A DNA stretch of 64,000 nucleotides from NCBI RefSeq assembly GCF_014647655.1, contig NZ_BMPP01000005.1, positions 186,001 through 250,000 on the forward strand, given 5' to 3'. The notes under the pieces were generated by a model that worked only from the letters and a program-made list of their open reading frames with translations, made no database searches and was not told the origin of the DNA. Shown here one piece after another: positions 1 through 11,885 of this stretch; position 1 is the stretch's first letter, and the number at the start of each line of letters is the position of its first letter. Source of the stretch: Deinococcus malanensis. Its GTDB lineage: Bacteria; Deinococcota; Deinococci; Deinococcales; Deinococcaceae. The translations under genes were made by a program, and so were the position numbers.

Positions 1-2
1 CG

Positions 3-1658
<1,656 letters not shown>

Positions 1659-1692
1659 GCAATCTGGGCCCGTCGGGGTCCGGAACTCGCGT

Positions 1693-1735
1693 CTGAACCG
1701 CGCCGAACGCAGGAGTACGGCGCGGTTCAGCTTTG
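1693..1735 (+). terminator. Intrinsic terminator after ppsA
   Basis: A 13-bp perfect inverted repeat (arms 1693-1705 and 1718-1730, CTGAACCGCGCCG and its complement) with a 12-base loop is followed by CTTTGTT. It sits just past the ppsA stop codon. Confidence 0.85.
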
Positions 1736-2046
1736 TTCGGACGCCCTGCCGAGCCAGCACATCCCTTTACAGGCGCACAGCCCAAATTGGCGGGTTAGGC
1801 GCACCAAGGGGTTCGCCTGTGGGCGCACCTTCCCGGACCTTTACGGCAGTCTCCGGAAGCTCTGATCAGGGAACGGAACCGGGCAGGCTGGGCCCGGTAA
1901 CATGCCTCTTCAGAACAATACGTACCTGAATGACGCTCCTGTCCCTCAGGCAGGCAGTGAGGAGAAGCTGCGCCGGCGGAGGAGCGTCACTGTGGGAAAC
2001 CGGCTGATACACTCGCTGCTCCGGCCTCTGCGGCTCTGAGTCCTGC
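1736..2046. other. Intergenic stretch, no gene seen
   Basis: About 310 bases lie between the ppsA terminator and the convergent HAD gene. No reading frame here has a plausible start and composition. I see only short GC-rich inverted repeats, such as ACCGGGC/GCCCGGT near 1878-1899, that could form a terminator for the HAD gene. Confidence 0.5.
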
Positions 2047-2736
2047 TCAGCCCAGCAGACTGGTGACGTTCGCCAGAGCGCTGACCTGAGTGACCGCTGG
2101 GCACGGCGCGGGCCGGCCCTGCCGGTTAATCCACACCGCGCGCAGTCCAGCCCGGCGCGCACCTTCCACGTCGTTTTCCCAGGAGTCGCCGACCATGACT
2201 GTCTCGGCCGGGACAACGCCCAGGGCGGTGCAGGCTGCGTGATAAGCGCGGATATCCGGCTTGGGCGCCGGGACGTCTTCAATACACAGGGTGACGTCCA
2301 CCAGCTTGTCCAGCCCGAAGTGGGTCAGCTTTTCCAGTTGGACCTGTCGCACGTAGTTGGTCAGGACCGCCGTGCGTAGGCCCCGGGCCTGGAGTTCGTG
2401 CAGCAGGTCCACAGCACCCTCCAGCAGGGCCCAGGCCGCCCGGTAAGCGGAGCGGTAAGTTCGCGTGGCCGTCTCGCCGTCGGGGTTCGGCACCTCCAGG
2501 TCCGTCAGCAGACGGGTCATGCGAAGGACACGGGCGCCGTGGGCGTCCACCTCGCCACGGAACAGCAGGGGGTCTATGGCGCGGATATGTTCGGCATGCC
2601 GGGCAAACAGGCACTCGGGGGTCCAGTGCCGGATGTCATGCTCGGCAGCCAGCGCCGCGAGGCCCGCATGGGTGCAGGCCGTGTCATCGAACAGGGTGTC
2701 ATCCAGGTCAAGAATCACGGCACGTACGGGAAGCAC
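2047..2736 (-). CDS. HAD-family hydrolase (YjjG-like phosphatase)
   Basis: A 229-residue haloacid-dehalogenase-type phosphatase. Motif I is LDLDDTLFDD near residue 10, with the nucleophilic Asp and the general acid two residues later. Motif II is VLTNY near residue 115, and motifs III/IV are seen as KPD and VMVGDSWENDVEGA around residues 155-180. The insert between motifs I and II is a helical C1 cap, as in house-cleaning nucleotidases and phosphoglycolate phosphatases. I chose the GTG at 2736 because TAGACT lies 5 bases upstream of it, the leaderless pattern seen across this window; a longer frame exists but lacks family similarity. The substrate cannot be read from the sequence. Confidence 0.88.
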   Translation of the reverse strand: MLPVRAVILDLDDTLFDDTACTHAGLAALAAEHDIRHWTPECLFARHAEHIRAIDPLLFRGEVDAHGARVLRMTRLLTDLEVPNPDGETATRTYRSAYRAAWALLEGAVDLLHELQARGLRTAVLTNYVRQVQLEKLTHFGLDKLVDVTLCIEDVPAPKPDIRAYHAACTALGVVPAETVMVGDSWENDVEGARRAGLRAVWINRQGRPAPCPAVTQVSALANVTSLLG

Positions 2737-2900
2737 GTCTGAGTCTAGCCGGAGCGTGGTCGCCGTTCGTCGGAAATGCCTCAGGCCGCAGCTGGCCATG
2801 GCTGGACACTTACGCTGGGGCCGCAGACACACGAGCCGTCCCATCCCCGATGGATGGGCCTACGTACCCCGCCATAGGCTCTTGGCCATGAAGATCAGTA

Positions 2901-2933
2901 GAAGAAGCGCTCCGGGAACAGGAGCGCTTCTTC
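2901..2933 (-). terminator. Terminator hairpin after the livK-like gene
   Basis: A perfect 13-bp inverted repeat GAAGAAGCGCTCC / GGAGCGCTTCTTC with a 7-base loop lies 16 bases past the stop codon of the leftward binding-protein gene. There is no long T-run, so strength is uncertain. Confidence 0.75.
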
Positions 2934-2948
2934 AGTGGATGGGAGAAG

Positions 2949-4145
2949 TTACTTGAGGCTTTCGGCGGTGACCGTCTGGACCTTGGCCACCTGACCCTGC
3001 AGCACGTTGTCGAGTTTCATGATGAATACGCGTGAACGCTGACGCTCGCCGGTGTTGTCGAAGCCCATTGCGCCGGACACGATGCTGCACTTGCCGGCGG
3101 CGCCGTCGAAGCAGGCCGGGAAGTTCTGGCGGCGCACGGCCGTGGTCACCTGAGCGCGGCTGGGCAGGGCTGCGCCGGGACGCAGAGAGCTCTTGATGGC
3201 TTCAAGCATGACGTTCATGGCGTCGTAGGCATAGACCGACACACCGTTGGGTTTGGACTTGTAGGCAGCCTGGTACCTCTGGGTAAAGGCCGGAGCGCCG
3301 GAAAACACAGTTACAGGGCCGAAGCCGGTGCTGAAGACCACGCCGGCAGCGTCGATTCCGCTGCGCTGAATGAAGCTGGGAGAATCCAGACCGTCGCCGC
3401 CCATGAACAGGGCCTTGATGCCGGCCGCGCGGACAGCCTTGAGCAGTTTGGAACCCACGTCGTCGGTGCCACCGAAGTAGACCACGTCGGGGTTGAGGGT
3501 CTTGATGCGCTTGACGGCTCCGGCGATCTGCTCGTCGCTGGAGGCGCCCACGTAGCCGGCCAGCCCGATGTTCTGGCGCTTGAGGTTGGTCTGCAGCACC
3601 TTGGACAGACCGTTGCCGTAGGCGGTGTTGTCGGACACCACAAACACTGTCTTGGCACCGACCTCACTCTGGAGATACTGGGCGGCAGCGACGGCCTGGG
3701 CGCTGTCAGGCGCGACCACCCGGCTGAAGTTCTTCCACTTGTTGCTGGTCAGCAGATCGTTGGTGCTGGCCGGAGAGATCACGGCAAGGTTGGCCGCAGC
3801 GGTCGCGGCCGCCAGAGTGTTGGTCACGCTCGAGTTCAGGGCGCCTACGACACCCAGTACGGCGCGGTCTGCCACCAGGGTCTTGCCGATCTGGGTGCCC
3901 TGGGCGGCATTGGCCTGATCGTCCATAGGCATGAACACCAGATCGTGCCCAAGCGCCTTGAACGCACGGACCTGCTCCTGAACGGCGAGCTCTGCGCCGC
4001 GGCGCACTTCGGTCCCGATAGGCGCGAGGCTGCCCGACAGCGGGCTGACCGAGGCCACCTTGATGGTTGCTGCTCCAGCAGAGCCGAGCAGAAGCGGAAA
4101 TAGAACCAGGGCGCCCAGGGCGCGTGCACGGCTTTCTTTGTTCAT
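2949..4145 (-). CDS. livK: ABC transporter substrate-binding protein, branched-chain amino-acid type
   Basis: A 398-residue secreted binding protein of the Leu/Ile/Val-binding (periplasmic-binding-fold type I) family. The N-terminus is a signal peptide: [18 protein letters not shown], with cleavage probably before [13 protein letters not shown]. The mature part starts with the family's typical SPLSG stretch and continues with YGNGLSKVL and FGGTDD. It would capture branched-chain amino acids or related solutes for an importer, but no permease or ATPase gene is adjacent. A TACAGT box lies 5 bases before the ATG, so the mRNA is probably leaderless. The exact ligand is inference; amide- or urea-binding relatives look alike. 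Confidence 0.9.
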   Translation of the reverse strand: MNKESRARALGALVLFPLLLGSAGAATIKVASVSPLSGSLAPIGTEVRRGAELAVQEQVRAFKALGHDLVFMPMDDQANAAQGTQIGKTLVADRAVLGVVGALNSSVTNTLAAATAAANLAVISPASTNDLLTSNKWKNFSRVVAPDSAQAVAAAQYLQSEVGAKTVFVVSDNTAYGNGLSKVLQTNLKRQNIGLAGYVGASSDEQIAGAVKRIKTLNPDVVYFGGTDDVGSKLLKAVRAAGIKALFMGGDGLDSPSFIQRSGIDAAGVVFSTGFGPVTVFSGAPAFTQRYQAAYKSKPNGVSVYAYDAMNVMLEAIKSSLRPGAALPSRAQVTTAVRRQNFPACFDGAAGKCSIVSGAMGFDNTGERQRSRVFIMKLDNVLQGQVAKVQTVTAESLK

Positions 4146-4246
4146 GAGGCACTGTACCCGGCCGACTCTGGCACGGACCTGACGGGCCGGTCATTAAGTG
4201 TGAAAGACTTCACGGCGATCTGAATGTGCCCGGAAACACGCGGTTT

Positions 4247-5053
4247 TTAAGTGGTCAGCGCGGTATTCAGTTCATCCCGGAAGCCTCGTGCGGCAGTGAC
4301 GCTGGCCTGCACGTCCAGTCCCTGGGCGTATTGCACGCCGCGACTCGCACTGGCCAGGGCACCGGTACCGCCGGCATGAAAGGCGCCGCTGAGGTCTGAA
4401 GCGCGGGCTCCCTGAGCTCCCAGCCCGGGCAACAGCAGCAGGGCGCGCGGCATCAGGGCGCGGAAGGCAGCCAGATCCTCCGGATGGGTGGCGCCCACGA
4501 CCGCACCCACACTGGCATATTCGCCTTCAGGTTCCCCGGCGTTCAGCCGCCTGACCTCGTCGGCCACCCGCTCGCTGACGCCGCTGCCCTGCAGGTCGGT
4601 CTGCCCGGGATTGCTGGTCTTGACCAGGATGAACACGGCGCCTCCATTGGCAAGGGCCGTGTCCACGAAGGGCGTCAAGGTCTCAAAGCCCAGAAAGGGA
4701 TTGACCGTCAGCGCCGAACCGGCATGCGGCCCGCTCAGCCAGCCCTGGGCATAAGCCTGTGCCGTGCTGCCGATGTCTCCACGTTTGCCGTCCAGCAGCA
4801 CCGGCAGGCCCAGCGTGCGCGCCGCGGCGCAGACCTCCTCAAGCAGCTTCATGCCGCTCAGGCCCATGGCCTCGTAAAAGGCCAGCTGTGGCTTGACACA
4901 GGCGGCATAGGGCGCGGTCGCCTCCAGCATATCCAGGGTATGTTCGCGCAGATGGGCTGCGTCGCGGTAGGCGTCCAGGCGGGGATCGAGCCCCACGCAC
5001 AGACGGGTCTGGAGGCGGCGGGTGCGGTCCGTGACGGCGTGCGCGAAGGTCAT
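4247..5053 (-). CDS. pyrF: Orotidine 5'-phosphate decarboxylase
   Basis: A 268-residue enzyme that decarboxylates OMP to UMP, the last step of de novo pyrimidine synthesis. It shows [10 protein letters not shown] near residue 15, the substrate-contacting [10 protein letters not shown] near residue 52, and the catalytic [12 protein letters not shown] near residue 85. This is the longer group-2 form (near 270 residues), not the 230-residue E. coli form. The frame stays open far upstream, but the ATG at 5053 is the family start and has TAGCCT seven bases before it. It diverges from the DUF1028 gene across a 195-base gap that holds both promoters. Confidence 0.95.
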   Translation of the reverse strand: MTFAHAVTDRTRRLQTRLCVGLDPRLDAYRDAAHLREHTLDMLEATAPYAACVKPQLAFYEAMGLSGMKLLEEVCAAARTLGLPVLLDGKRGDIGSTAQAYAQGWLSGPHAGSALTVNPFLGFETLTPFVDTALANGGAVFILVKTSNPGQTDLQGSGVSERVADEVRRLNAGEPEGEYASVGAVVGATHPEDLAAFRALMPRALLLLPGLGAQGARASDLSGAFHAGGTGALASASRGVQYAQGLDVQASVTAARGFRDELNTALTT

Positions 5054-5248
5054 CCCAGCGAGGCTAACACGGCGCGCGCCGCTCCTCGGGCGCTGGAATC
5101 CGCTGAGACGGCAGCTCCCGCCTGCTGGCCAGATGTGAGGAGAACGCAGCTTCCGGAGCACGCCCTGGCCGGAGTAACAGGACACCAGCCATGAAAACGC
5201 CCCTGCCCGGCGCTGCTTTCGGTGCACCTTATGCCGTACCCTCCGGGT

Positions 5249-6103
<855 letters not shown>

Positions 6104-6171
6104 CCCCTGGTCCCACCGGACCGGGTGCTGGAGCACGTCGGGCGCAGGCCGGGCACGCTAGACTGCCGCGC

Positions 6172-6639
6172 ATGCGGCTCTCAGCGACCGATGTCTACGC
6201 CTTTCAGGCTCTGGGGTTCCTGGGCACCCAGGCTGAAGGCAGCTGGATCTCCAGCGAGGAGATCAGTGACGCGACCGGCGTGCACCGTCCCTATCTGGTA
6301 CGTATTCTGGCCGCGCTGACTGCCAAGGGCGTCGTGAAAAGCAAGAAAGGTATCGGCGGTGGATACGCGCTGGCCCGCAAGCCCCAGCTGATCAGCCTGT
6401 GTGAGGTCGTGCGCGCCATTGACGGACCGGTGGCGCCGCTGTCTTGTATCAGCCTGAACTGGCACGAGCCGTGTGTGGAAGAGGACCGATGTCACGCCCG
6501 CGCCAGCGTGTACCGGCGCATGCGCGACGCGATGCTGGGCGTGCTGCAGGAATTCAGCGTGGCCGACCTGGTGGTGGATGCCCGTCAGGGCGTGAGTTAT
6601 GGTCACTGCCTGAACCATCTGCTCAAGCCCAACGCCTGA
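6172..6639 (+). CDS. Rrf2-family transcriptional regulator
   Basis: A 155-residue Rrf2 winged-helix regulator. The N-terminal 70 residues hold the helix-turn-helix ([20 protein letters not shown]) and the wing GIGGGYAL. Three cysteines follow at roughly residues 91, 100 and 106 in the pattern C-x8-C-x5-C, near the place where IscR and NsrR bind an Fe-S cluster with tighter spacing. It may therefore sense Fe-S status, nitric oxide or redox state, but this is inference. TAGACT lies 7 bases before the ATG, suggesting a leaderless mRNA. It is a single-gene unit ended by a shared terminator, and no neighbouring isc or suf genes hint at the target. Confidence 0.9.
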   Translation: MRLSATDVYAFQALGFLGTQAEGSWISSEEISDATGVHRPYLVRILAALTAKGVVKSKKGIGGGYALARKPQLISLCEVVRAIDGPVAPLSCISLNWHEPCVEEDRCHARASVYRRMRDAMLGVLQEFSVADLVVDARQGVSYGHCLNHLLKPNA

Positions 6640-6656
6640 TTCCGGCGTACACAGAA

Positions 6657-6685
6657 AGCCGCCGGATGACTGCTGTCCGGCGGCT
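6657..6685. terminator. Bidirectional terminator between convergent genes
   Basis: A perfect 10-bp inverted repeat AGCCGCCGGA / TCCGGCGGCT with a 9-base loop lies between the Rrf2 gene and the leftward OstA-like gene. Confidence 0.8.
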
Positions 6686-6710
6686 CTACTGAGTTCTAAG
6701 GAAACGAGTA

Positions 6711-7379
6711 TTACTTCAGATAAGGACGGAACCGCGCCAGGGTAGCGTTGTCGGGGGTGGCGGCGCGCAGCAGGCGGTTGCCGGCAAACACCAGCACCAG
6801 CCGTCCGCCGGCCGGAGCACTGGCCCGCACGGACCCCTGCGTCACACTGGCAGGGCCGGTCAGCAGGACCTGCATGGTGGACGGATCGAACACCATGCCC
6901 GAAGCGGTCAGGGCCGGGCTCTGGGCCTTGATGCCGCCGCCAGCAGTCACGAAGCCGGATTTGACATACAGGGCCATTGCAGGGGCACCCAGTCCGCCAA
7001 AGCGCGAATCTCGGTACGTGGCGCCTCCCGAGGCCACCACCGTGCCGCCCTTCAGGTCATAGACGACCTGCGCGGCGTGCAGGGTACTGCCCTGCCGGGT
7101 GGTGATGGTCGCGTCCTGGGCACTCAGCGTCTGGCCGGGGCGGATCTGCATGCGGGCGGCCGTGAGCTTCATGCCACTTCGGGCATCGGTGGCGGTGCCG
7201 CCCTGAGGCAGGTCGGTGGCGCCGGTTTCCAGGTTCAGGTTCTGGGCACCCCGGGGAGTAATGTTCAGGCCGCCAAAGTTGACGGCCTGCGCCGGTCCTA
7301 CGGCAGACAGCCCCAGGAGGCTCAGGGTGGTCAGGGCGGCCAGCATGGAGGTGCGGCGGGACAAGGGTGGCTTGCTCAT
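6711..7379 (-). CDS. LptA/OstA-like exported protein
   Basis: A 222-residue exported protein. A signal peptide ([20 protein letters not shown]) is followed by about 190 residues of short beta-strand repeats of the OstA/LptA type, such as [28 protein letters not shown]. In Gram-negatives such domains carry lipopolysaccharide across the periplasm. Deinococcus lacks classical LPS, so the cargo is open. The ATG at 7379 is preceded by TAGGGT seven bases upstream, and it diverges from the amidase gene across 114 bases. The shared control region hints at a joint envelope role. Confidence 0.75.
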   Translation of the reverse strand: MSKPPLSRRTSMLAALTTLSLLGLSAVGPAQAVNFGGLNITPRGAQNLNLETGATDLPQGGTATDARSGMKLTAARMQIRPGQTLSAQDATITTRQGSTLHAAQVVYDLKGGTVVASGGATYRDSRFGGLGAPAMALYVKSGFVTAGGGIKAQSPALTASGMVFDPSTMQVLLTGPASVTQGSVRASAPAGGRLVLVFAGNRLLRAATPDNATLARFRPYLK

Positions 7380-7493
7380 GTCCTGCACCCTAGCGGGCGG
7401 TGCACTGAGCGGCGTGAGGGCTCCGGTCAGCTTCGGTTCAGCCGACGAATTTTTCATCCTGTGGTCCAGGGGCGGAGGGTACACTTCTGGGCA

Positions 7494-8681
7494 GTGAACG
7501 CGTCTACAAAGTCCTGTCTCCGGTCTCCGGTGTCCCGAATGCTGCTGTGTACGCTGCTGACCGGCGCCCTGCTTGCGCCGGGCGCCCACGCCGCGCCCCG
7601 CGTCGGATCGCATGACGGGTTCACGCGGCTGGTCTTCGATCTCCCCGCCACCTCTACATCTAATGTGAAAGTGCAGGGACAGAGCATCACCGTGCAGCTC
7701 AGTGTGCCGCTTAAGGCCGATCAGGGCCCACTGAGTGCTTCAGGGGTCACGGCCTACGCGGTGGCGGGGAAAACCGTGACGGTCACGCTGGCCAAGGGTC
7801 ACAGTCAGGCCAGGGCCTCGGTGCTGCCGGCCAGCGGAGCCCAGAAGGCCCGGCTGGTGATCGATGTGCCGACCAGCGCCGCAGCCTCGAAAGTGCCGGC
7901 CACGCCGCGTCCCCAGCCTGCAGCGGGCGCGCGCACCCCGGCCGCGGTGGCCCGGCCTGCCAGCACGACGCCCGCCCCTCCAGCCGCACAGCCAGCCGTG
8001 CGTCCGCGGGTGGTGCTCGACGCCGGACACGGCGGCAGAGACCCCGGGGCACAGAGCCGCTGGACCTCGGAAGAGGAGGTGACCCTTGATATCGCCCTGC
8101 GCACCCGCGCTGAACTGGTCAAGCATGGCGTGGACGTCGTGATGGCTCGCGAGTCCGACCGTCACCTGAGCGCCAACAAGGCCCAGGACCTCGAAGCCCG
8201 CTCGCGTCTGGCCAAGAACGGCACGGTCAGTGCCTTTGTCAGCATTCACGTCAATGCCGCCGGCCCCGGGGCGCAGGGCATCGAGACCTTCTACTTCGGT
8301 CAGCCGCTCGCCGGGCGCAACCGCAGCCTCGCGGTGCTGGAAAACGGCGGAGGCACGGTGGGGGAGGTCCTGACCCGGCAGGCGTCCACCAGTGCCCAGA
8401 ACATGCTGGGGGACATCCTGGCCCAGGCCAAGATCGCGTTTAGCCGGGATCTGGCCCATAAGGTCCAGTCCCGCCTGATCGCCGCCACCGGTGCGGTGAA
8501 CCGTGGCGTGCAGACCGACGCTTTCTACGTGATCAGCAACCCGACCACTCCGGCCATTCTGGTCGAAGTCGGTTTTGGCAGCAGTCCGGTGGAGGGTCCC
8601 AAACTGGCGCAGGCAGCCTACCGCGAGCGGATCTCCCAGGCCCTGGCACGGGCCATTCTGGACTTCCTGAATACCAAGTAA
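7494..8681 (+). CDS. N-acetylmuramoyl-L-alanine amidase (Amidase_3)
   Basis: A 395-residue exported cell-wall amidase that cuts the bond between MurNAc and the stem peptide. The N-terminus has a signal sequence (MLLCTLLTGALLAPGAHA). An AMIN-like beta domain (HDGFTRLVFDLP) covers residues 35-130, then a Pro/Ala-rich linker. The catalytic domain follows from about residue 175: VVLDAGHGGRDPGA (zinc His), the downstream Glu, SIHVNA and ILVEVGFGS with the catalytic Glu. The GTG at 7494 has TACACT eight bases before it; an in-frame ATG at 7539 is an alternative start that keeps the signal peptide. It is transcribed away from the OstA-like gene. Confidence 0.93.
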   Translation: MNASTKSCLRSPVSRMLLCTLLTGALLAPGAHAAPRVGSHDGFTRLVFDLPATSTSNVKVQGQSITVQLSVPLKADQGPLSASGVTAYAVAGKTVTVTLAKGHSQARASVLPASGAQKARLVIDVPTSAAASKVPATPRPQPAAGARTPAAVARPASTTPAPPAAQPAVRPRVVLDAGHGGRDPGAQSRWTSEEEVTLDIALRTRAELVKHGVDVVMARESDRHLSANKAQDLEARSRLAKNGTVSAFVSIHVNAAGPGAQGIETFYFGQPLAGRNRSLAVLENGGGTVGEVLTRQASTSAQNMLGDILAQAKIAFSRDLAHKVQSRLIAATGAVNRGVQTDAFYVISNPTTPAILVEVGFGSSPVEGPKLAQAAYRERISQALARAILDFLNTK

Positions 8682-8796
8682 GGGCCGGACCCGGCGCGGA
8701 TGAGGGGCTGGTGTACTATCCTGGGCGCCAACTGGAATCATTTCCAAAACTGGGTGACGTCAACGGTCGCCCGCTCTCATCCCGGAGGCCCCTCCC

Positions 8797-10302
8797 ATGA
8801 CCATTTCACGCTCCAGCGGCGTCCTGCTGCACCCCACCAGCCTTCCTGGCCCTTACGGCATTGGCGAGCTGGGAACGCAGGCCCGGCATTTCATCGACTG
8901 GCTGGCTGCCGCCGGACAGCATTACTGGCAGGTGATGCCGCTGGGTCCCACCGGCTACGGCGACAGCCCCTACCAGGCCTTCAGTGCCTTCGCGGGCAAC
9001 CCCTACCTGATCGACCTGACCACCCTGCGCGAGGAGGGTCTGCTCGGTGACGCGGACTTCGCGGCGCTGCCGGCCTTCAACCCCGACAAGGTGGATTTCG
9101 GCCAGCAGTACGTGTGGCGCAACCAGATGCTGGAGCGCGCCTGTGCGGCGTTTGTGGGTGGGCAGGCAGGACACCTGCGCGCGGATTTCGAGGCGTTTAC
9201 CCGGGCCGAGGCCGGCTGGCTCGATGATTACGCCCTGTTCACGGCCCTCAAGGACACCTATGGAGGCCTCCCCTGGAACGCCTGGCCGGCTGCGGTGCGC
9301 GACCGTCAGCCCGAGGCCCTGGCCACGGCGCGGAGTAGCCTGGGGGAGTCCCTGGAGCGCGTGCGGTTCGTTCAGTTCCTGTTTTTCCGCCAGTGGACCG
9401 CCATCCGGGAGTACGCGCGCGGCAAGGGTGTTCAGGTGATCGGGGATATTCCGATTTTCGTGGCCATGGACAGCAGTGACGCCTGGGCCAACCGCGAGCA
9501 GTTCTACTTCGACGACCAGGGGCAGCCTACCGTGGTCGCCGGCGTGCCGCCGGACTACTTCAGCGAGACCGGGCAGCTGTGGGGCAACCCGCTGTACAAC
9601 TGGGACGCCATGCGCCAGAACGGTTTCCAGTGGTGGATCGAGCGGTTTCAGGGCAGCCTGAAGCTGTACGACGTGATCCGCATTGACCACTTCCGGGGCT
9701 TTGCCGGCTACTGGGAAATTCCCTTTCCGGCCGAGACGGCGGTGCATGGGCGCTGGGTGCCCGCGCTTGGGCACGAAATGTTTGCCGCCGTGCGTGAAGC
9801 CCTGGGCGAGTTGCCGATCATCGCCGAGGACCTGGGCGTGATTACACCGGACGTGGAAAAACTGCGTGATGATTTTGGTTTCCCGGGCATGGCCGTGCTG
9901 CAGTTTGCCTTTGGCGGCGGGGACTTCAGTGTCAACGACTTCCTGCCTCACAACCTGCGCGAGAACCAAGTAGTGTACACCGGCACCCACGACAACGACA
10001 CGACCCGGGGCTGGTGGAGGAATGCCGACGAGCAGGAGAAGCACAACTTCCGCACCTACACCAGCAGCGACCCGACCGAGGACAGCTTTGCCTCTCAGCT
10101 GACGCGGCTGGCCTTCGAGAGCCGCGCGAAGCTGGCAGTCGTGCCCCTGCAGGACATCATGAACCTGGGCACCGAGGCGCGCATGAACCTGCCGGGGACC
10201 ACCGGCGAGCACAACTGGACCTGGCGTTACCGTGCTGCGGCCCTGCACCCGGAGCTGGCCCAGGGCCTGCGTGACCTGACCGAACGGACTGGCCGCCTCT
10301 AA
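8797..10302 (+). CDS. malQ: 4-alpha-glucanotransferase (amylomaltase)
   Basis: A 501-residue GH77 amylomaltase that disproportionates maltodextrins by transferring glucan chains and releasing glucose. Motifs in order are SGVLLHPTSLPGPYGIGELG at the start, IRIDHFRGF with the nucleophilic Asp near residue 293, IIAEDLGVIT with the general acid Glu near residue 341, and GTHDNDTTRGWW near residue 394. Unlike many neighbours it has a Shine-Dalgarno sequence (CCCGGAGG about eight bases before the ATG), so it has a leader. It probably works with the treY/treX genes 47 kb away in maltodextrin metabolism. It ends at a perfect palindrome. Confidence 0.97.
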   Translation: MTISRSSGVLLHPTSLPGPYGIGELGTQARHFIDWLAAAGQHYWQVMPLGPTGYGDSPYQAFSAFAGNPYLIDLTTLREEGLLGDADFAALPAFNPDKVDFGQQYVWRNQMLERACAAFVGGQAGHLRADFEAFTRAEAGWLDDYALFTALKDTYGGLPWNAWPAAVRDRQPEALATARSSLGESLERVRFVQFLFFRQWTAIREYARGKGVQVIGDIPIFVAMDSSDAWANREQFYFDDQGQPTVVAGVPPDYFSETGQLWGNPLYNWDAMRQNGFQWWIERFQGSLKLYDVIRIDHFRGFAGYWEIPFPAETAVHGRWVPALGHEMFAAVREALGELPIIAEDLGVITPDVEKLRDDFGFPGMAVLQFAFGGGDFSVNDFLPHNLRENQVVYTGTHDNDTTRGWWRNADEQEKHNFRTYTSSDPTEDSFASQLTRLAFESRAKLAVVPLQDIMNLGTEARMNLPGTTGEHNWTWRYRAAALHPELAQGLRDLTERTGRL

Positions 10303-10319
10303 CACCGGACAGGAAAGCG

Positions 10320-10357
10320 GGCAGAGGGACGCAGAATCGATTCTGCGTCCCTCTGCC
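10320..10357 (+). terminator. Perfect 38-base palindrome acting as terminator
   Basis: The 38 bases form an uninterrupted palindrome centred on TCGA (arm GGCAGAGGGACGCAGAA). It lies 17 bases after malQ and just before the -10 box of the next gene. The T-run is poor, so termination is likely but not certain. Confidence 0.75.
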
Positions 10358-10380
10358 TTGTGACCCACTACCCTGAAGCC

Positions 10381-10953
10381 ATGAAGCTTTACACCAAGAC
10401 CGGGGACGGTGGCCAGACGGGGCTGTACGGGGCGGACCGAGTGAGCAAGGCGCACATTCGCGTGGAGGCCTACGGCACTGTGGATGAACTTAACAGCGCC
10501 ATAGGTCTGGCACGGGCGCACAATGGCCGCAGCCATCAGCCGCATGCGGCCCTGGACGCGGATCTGGAGTACCTGCAAAACGCCCTGTTTGACGTGGGCG
10601 CGGACCTGGCCACCCGGACCGGGACGCCGTACGAGAAGAACCTCAGCCGCATGGATGCGCAGGACGTGGCGTTTATCGAGGCGATGATCGACCGCTATGC
10701 GGACGGCGCGCCCCCCATCCGCAATTTCGTTCATCCCAGCGGTACCTTGACGGCCTCTGCGTTGCACCTCGCCCGGGCAGTGGCGCGGCGGGCCGAACGC
10801 GAAGTTATCCGACTGCTGCACGAGGAGGAGGCCAACGAGCAGGTGCAGATCTACCTGAACCGGGTCTCGGACCTGCTGTTCGCCATGGCGCGCGCCGCCA
10901 ACCACGTGGCCGGGTTACAGGAGGAGCAGTGGGCCGTGAAGGGCCGGCGCTGA
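10381..10953 (+). CDS. PduO-type ATP:cob(I)alamin adenosyltransferase
   Basis: A 190-residue cob(I)alamin adenosyltransferase that moves the 5'-deoxyadenosyl group of ATP onto reduced cobalamin to make coenzyme B12. The N-terminal ATP loop is KLYTKTGDGGQTGLYG, then VEAYGTVDELNSAIG; the C-terminal ARRAEREV and YLNRVSDLLFAMAR match the trimeric PduO helical bundle. The ATG at 10381 is favoured over a GTG 21 bases upstream because TACCCT lies six bases before it. It stands alone between two terminators. B12-dependent ribonucleotide reductase or mutases would be the users, but none is present here. Confidence 0.95.
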   Translation: MKLYTKTGDGGQTGLYGADRVSKAHIRVEAYGTVDELNSAIGLARAHNGRSHQPHAALDADLEYLQNALFDVGADLATRTGTPYEKNLSRMDAQDVAFIEAMIDRYADGAPPIRNFVHPSGTLTASALHLARAVARRAEREVIRLLHEEEANEQVQIYLNRVSDLLFAMARAANHVAGLQEEQWAVKGRR

Positions 10954-10979
10954 AGCGCAGCCTGGACCCACAGCATGAA

Positions 10980-11021
10980 AGCTCCGCCCCTGAAGCCAGA
11001 ACGGTTTTCAGGGGCGGAGCT
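10980..11021. terminator. Bidirectional terminator
   Basis: A perfect 15-bp inverted repeat AGCTCCGCCCCTGAA / TTCAGGGGCGGAGCT with a 12-base loop separates the adenosyltransferase gene from the convergent K+ channel gene. Confidence 0.88.
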
Positions 11022-11051
11022 CTGTTCTCCAGTCTCCAGGAACTCCGGGTT

Positions 11052-11885
11052 TCAGTGCAGGCGCTCACCGCAGTGTGGGCAGAAGCGGGTGCGGGATTCG
11101 GGCACCGCTTCTTCCTGCATGCGCAGACGTGAAAGTTCCTCGGCAAAACCACTGGCGATCATGCCGGCGGGCAGCGCGACCATGCCCACCCCGAACAGCA
11201 TGATCATGCCGGCGGCGGCCTTGCCCAGCGAGGTCTGCGGGTACACGTCGCCGTAGCCAGTGGTGGTCAGCGTGACCACCGACCACCACAGCGCCTGCGG
11301 GATGCTTTCAAAGCCCTTGGTGCCGGCGCTCGACTCGACCTGATACAGCAGGCTGGCGGCAATGAACACCAGCACCACCACGATCAGCACGGTCGTAAAC
11401 AGCTCACCGGCCCGGCGCCGCACCACCCGCCCGATCAGCTGCAGCGAGTCCGAGTAGCGGCCCAGCTTCAGCAGCGACAGCAGCTTCAGCAGCCGCAGGC
11501 CACGCAGGCTGGCCAGGGCGGCGCTGCCCGGCAGCAGCAATGACACGATCACCAGCAGGTCGATCAGGGGCAGCGGCGTCAGGGCGTAGCGCAGCATGCC
11601 CCGCCAGCCGTCCTCGTAGCCGGGCCGCAGCGGAGTGACATACAGCCGGGCGGCGTACTCCAGCCCGAACACCACCGCGCAGCTCAGGTCGAAGGCGCGG
11701 ATCAAGGGGCCGTATACCTCGTACACTCCGGGCACCGTGCTCATGATGGTCACGGCCACGTTCGACACGATCAGTATGGCCAGCAGCGCGTTGAACAGCC
11801 GCTCGCCCATATGCATGCCGTCGCCCGGGTCCAGAAACGCGTACAGCCGGGCGCGGAAGGGGGCGGACAGAGGCGGGCTGCTCAT
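11052..11885 (-). CDS. Voltage-gated potassium channel
   Basis: A 277-residue six-helix cation channel. S1 starts near residue 28 (RLFNALLAILIVSNVAVTIM). The voltage-sensor-like S4 has spaced basic residues (LRGLRLLKLLSLLKLGR) around residues 128-145. The selectivity filter TTTGYGDVYPQ near residue 215 predicts K+ selectivity. The C-terminal tail ends with FCPHCGERLH, a half zinc-ribbon CxxC, so subunits of the tetramer could share metal. Its ATG overlaps the stop codon of the upstream ATP-grasp gene (ATGA), so translation is probably coupled and the channel likely works with that enzyme. It is the last gene of a four-gene operon. Confidence 0.93.
   Translation of the reverse strand: MSSPPLSAPFRARLYAFLDPGDGMHMGERLFNALLAILIVSNVAVTIMSTVPGVYEVYGPLIRAFDLSCAVVFGLEYAARLYVTPLRPGYEDGWRGMLRYALTPLPLIDLLVIVSLLLPGSAALASLRGLRLLKLLSLLKLGRYSDSLQLIGRVVRRRAGELFTTVLIVVVLVFIAASLLYQVESSAGTKGFESIPQALWWSVVTLTTTGYGDVYPQTSLGKAAAGMIMLFGVGMVALPAGMIASGFAEELSRLRMQEEAVPESRTRFCPHCGERLH

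Noticed and set aside
8806..10905. A 699-codon frame on the minus strand across malQ and the adenosyltransferase
   Set aside because: It is an antisense shadow of two well-identified plus-strand genes; the translation has no recognisable domain.
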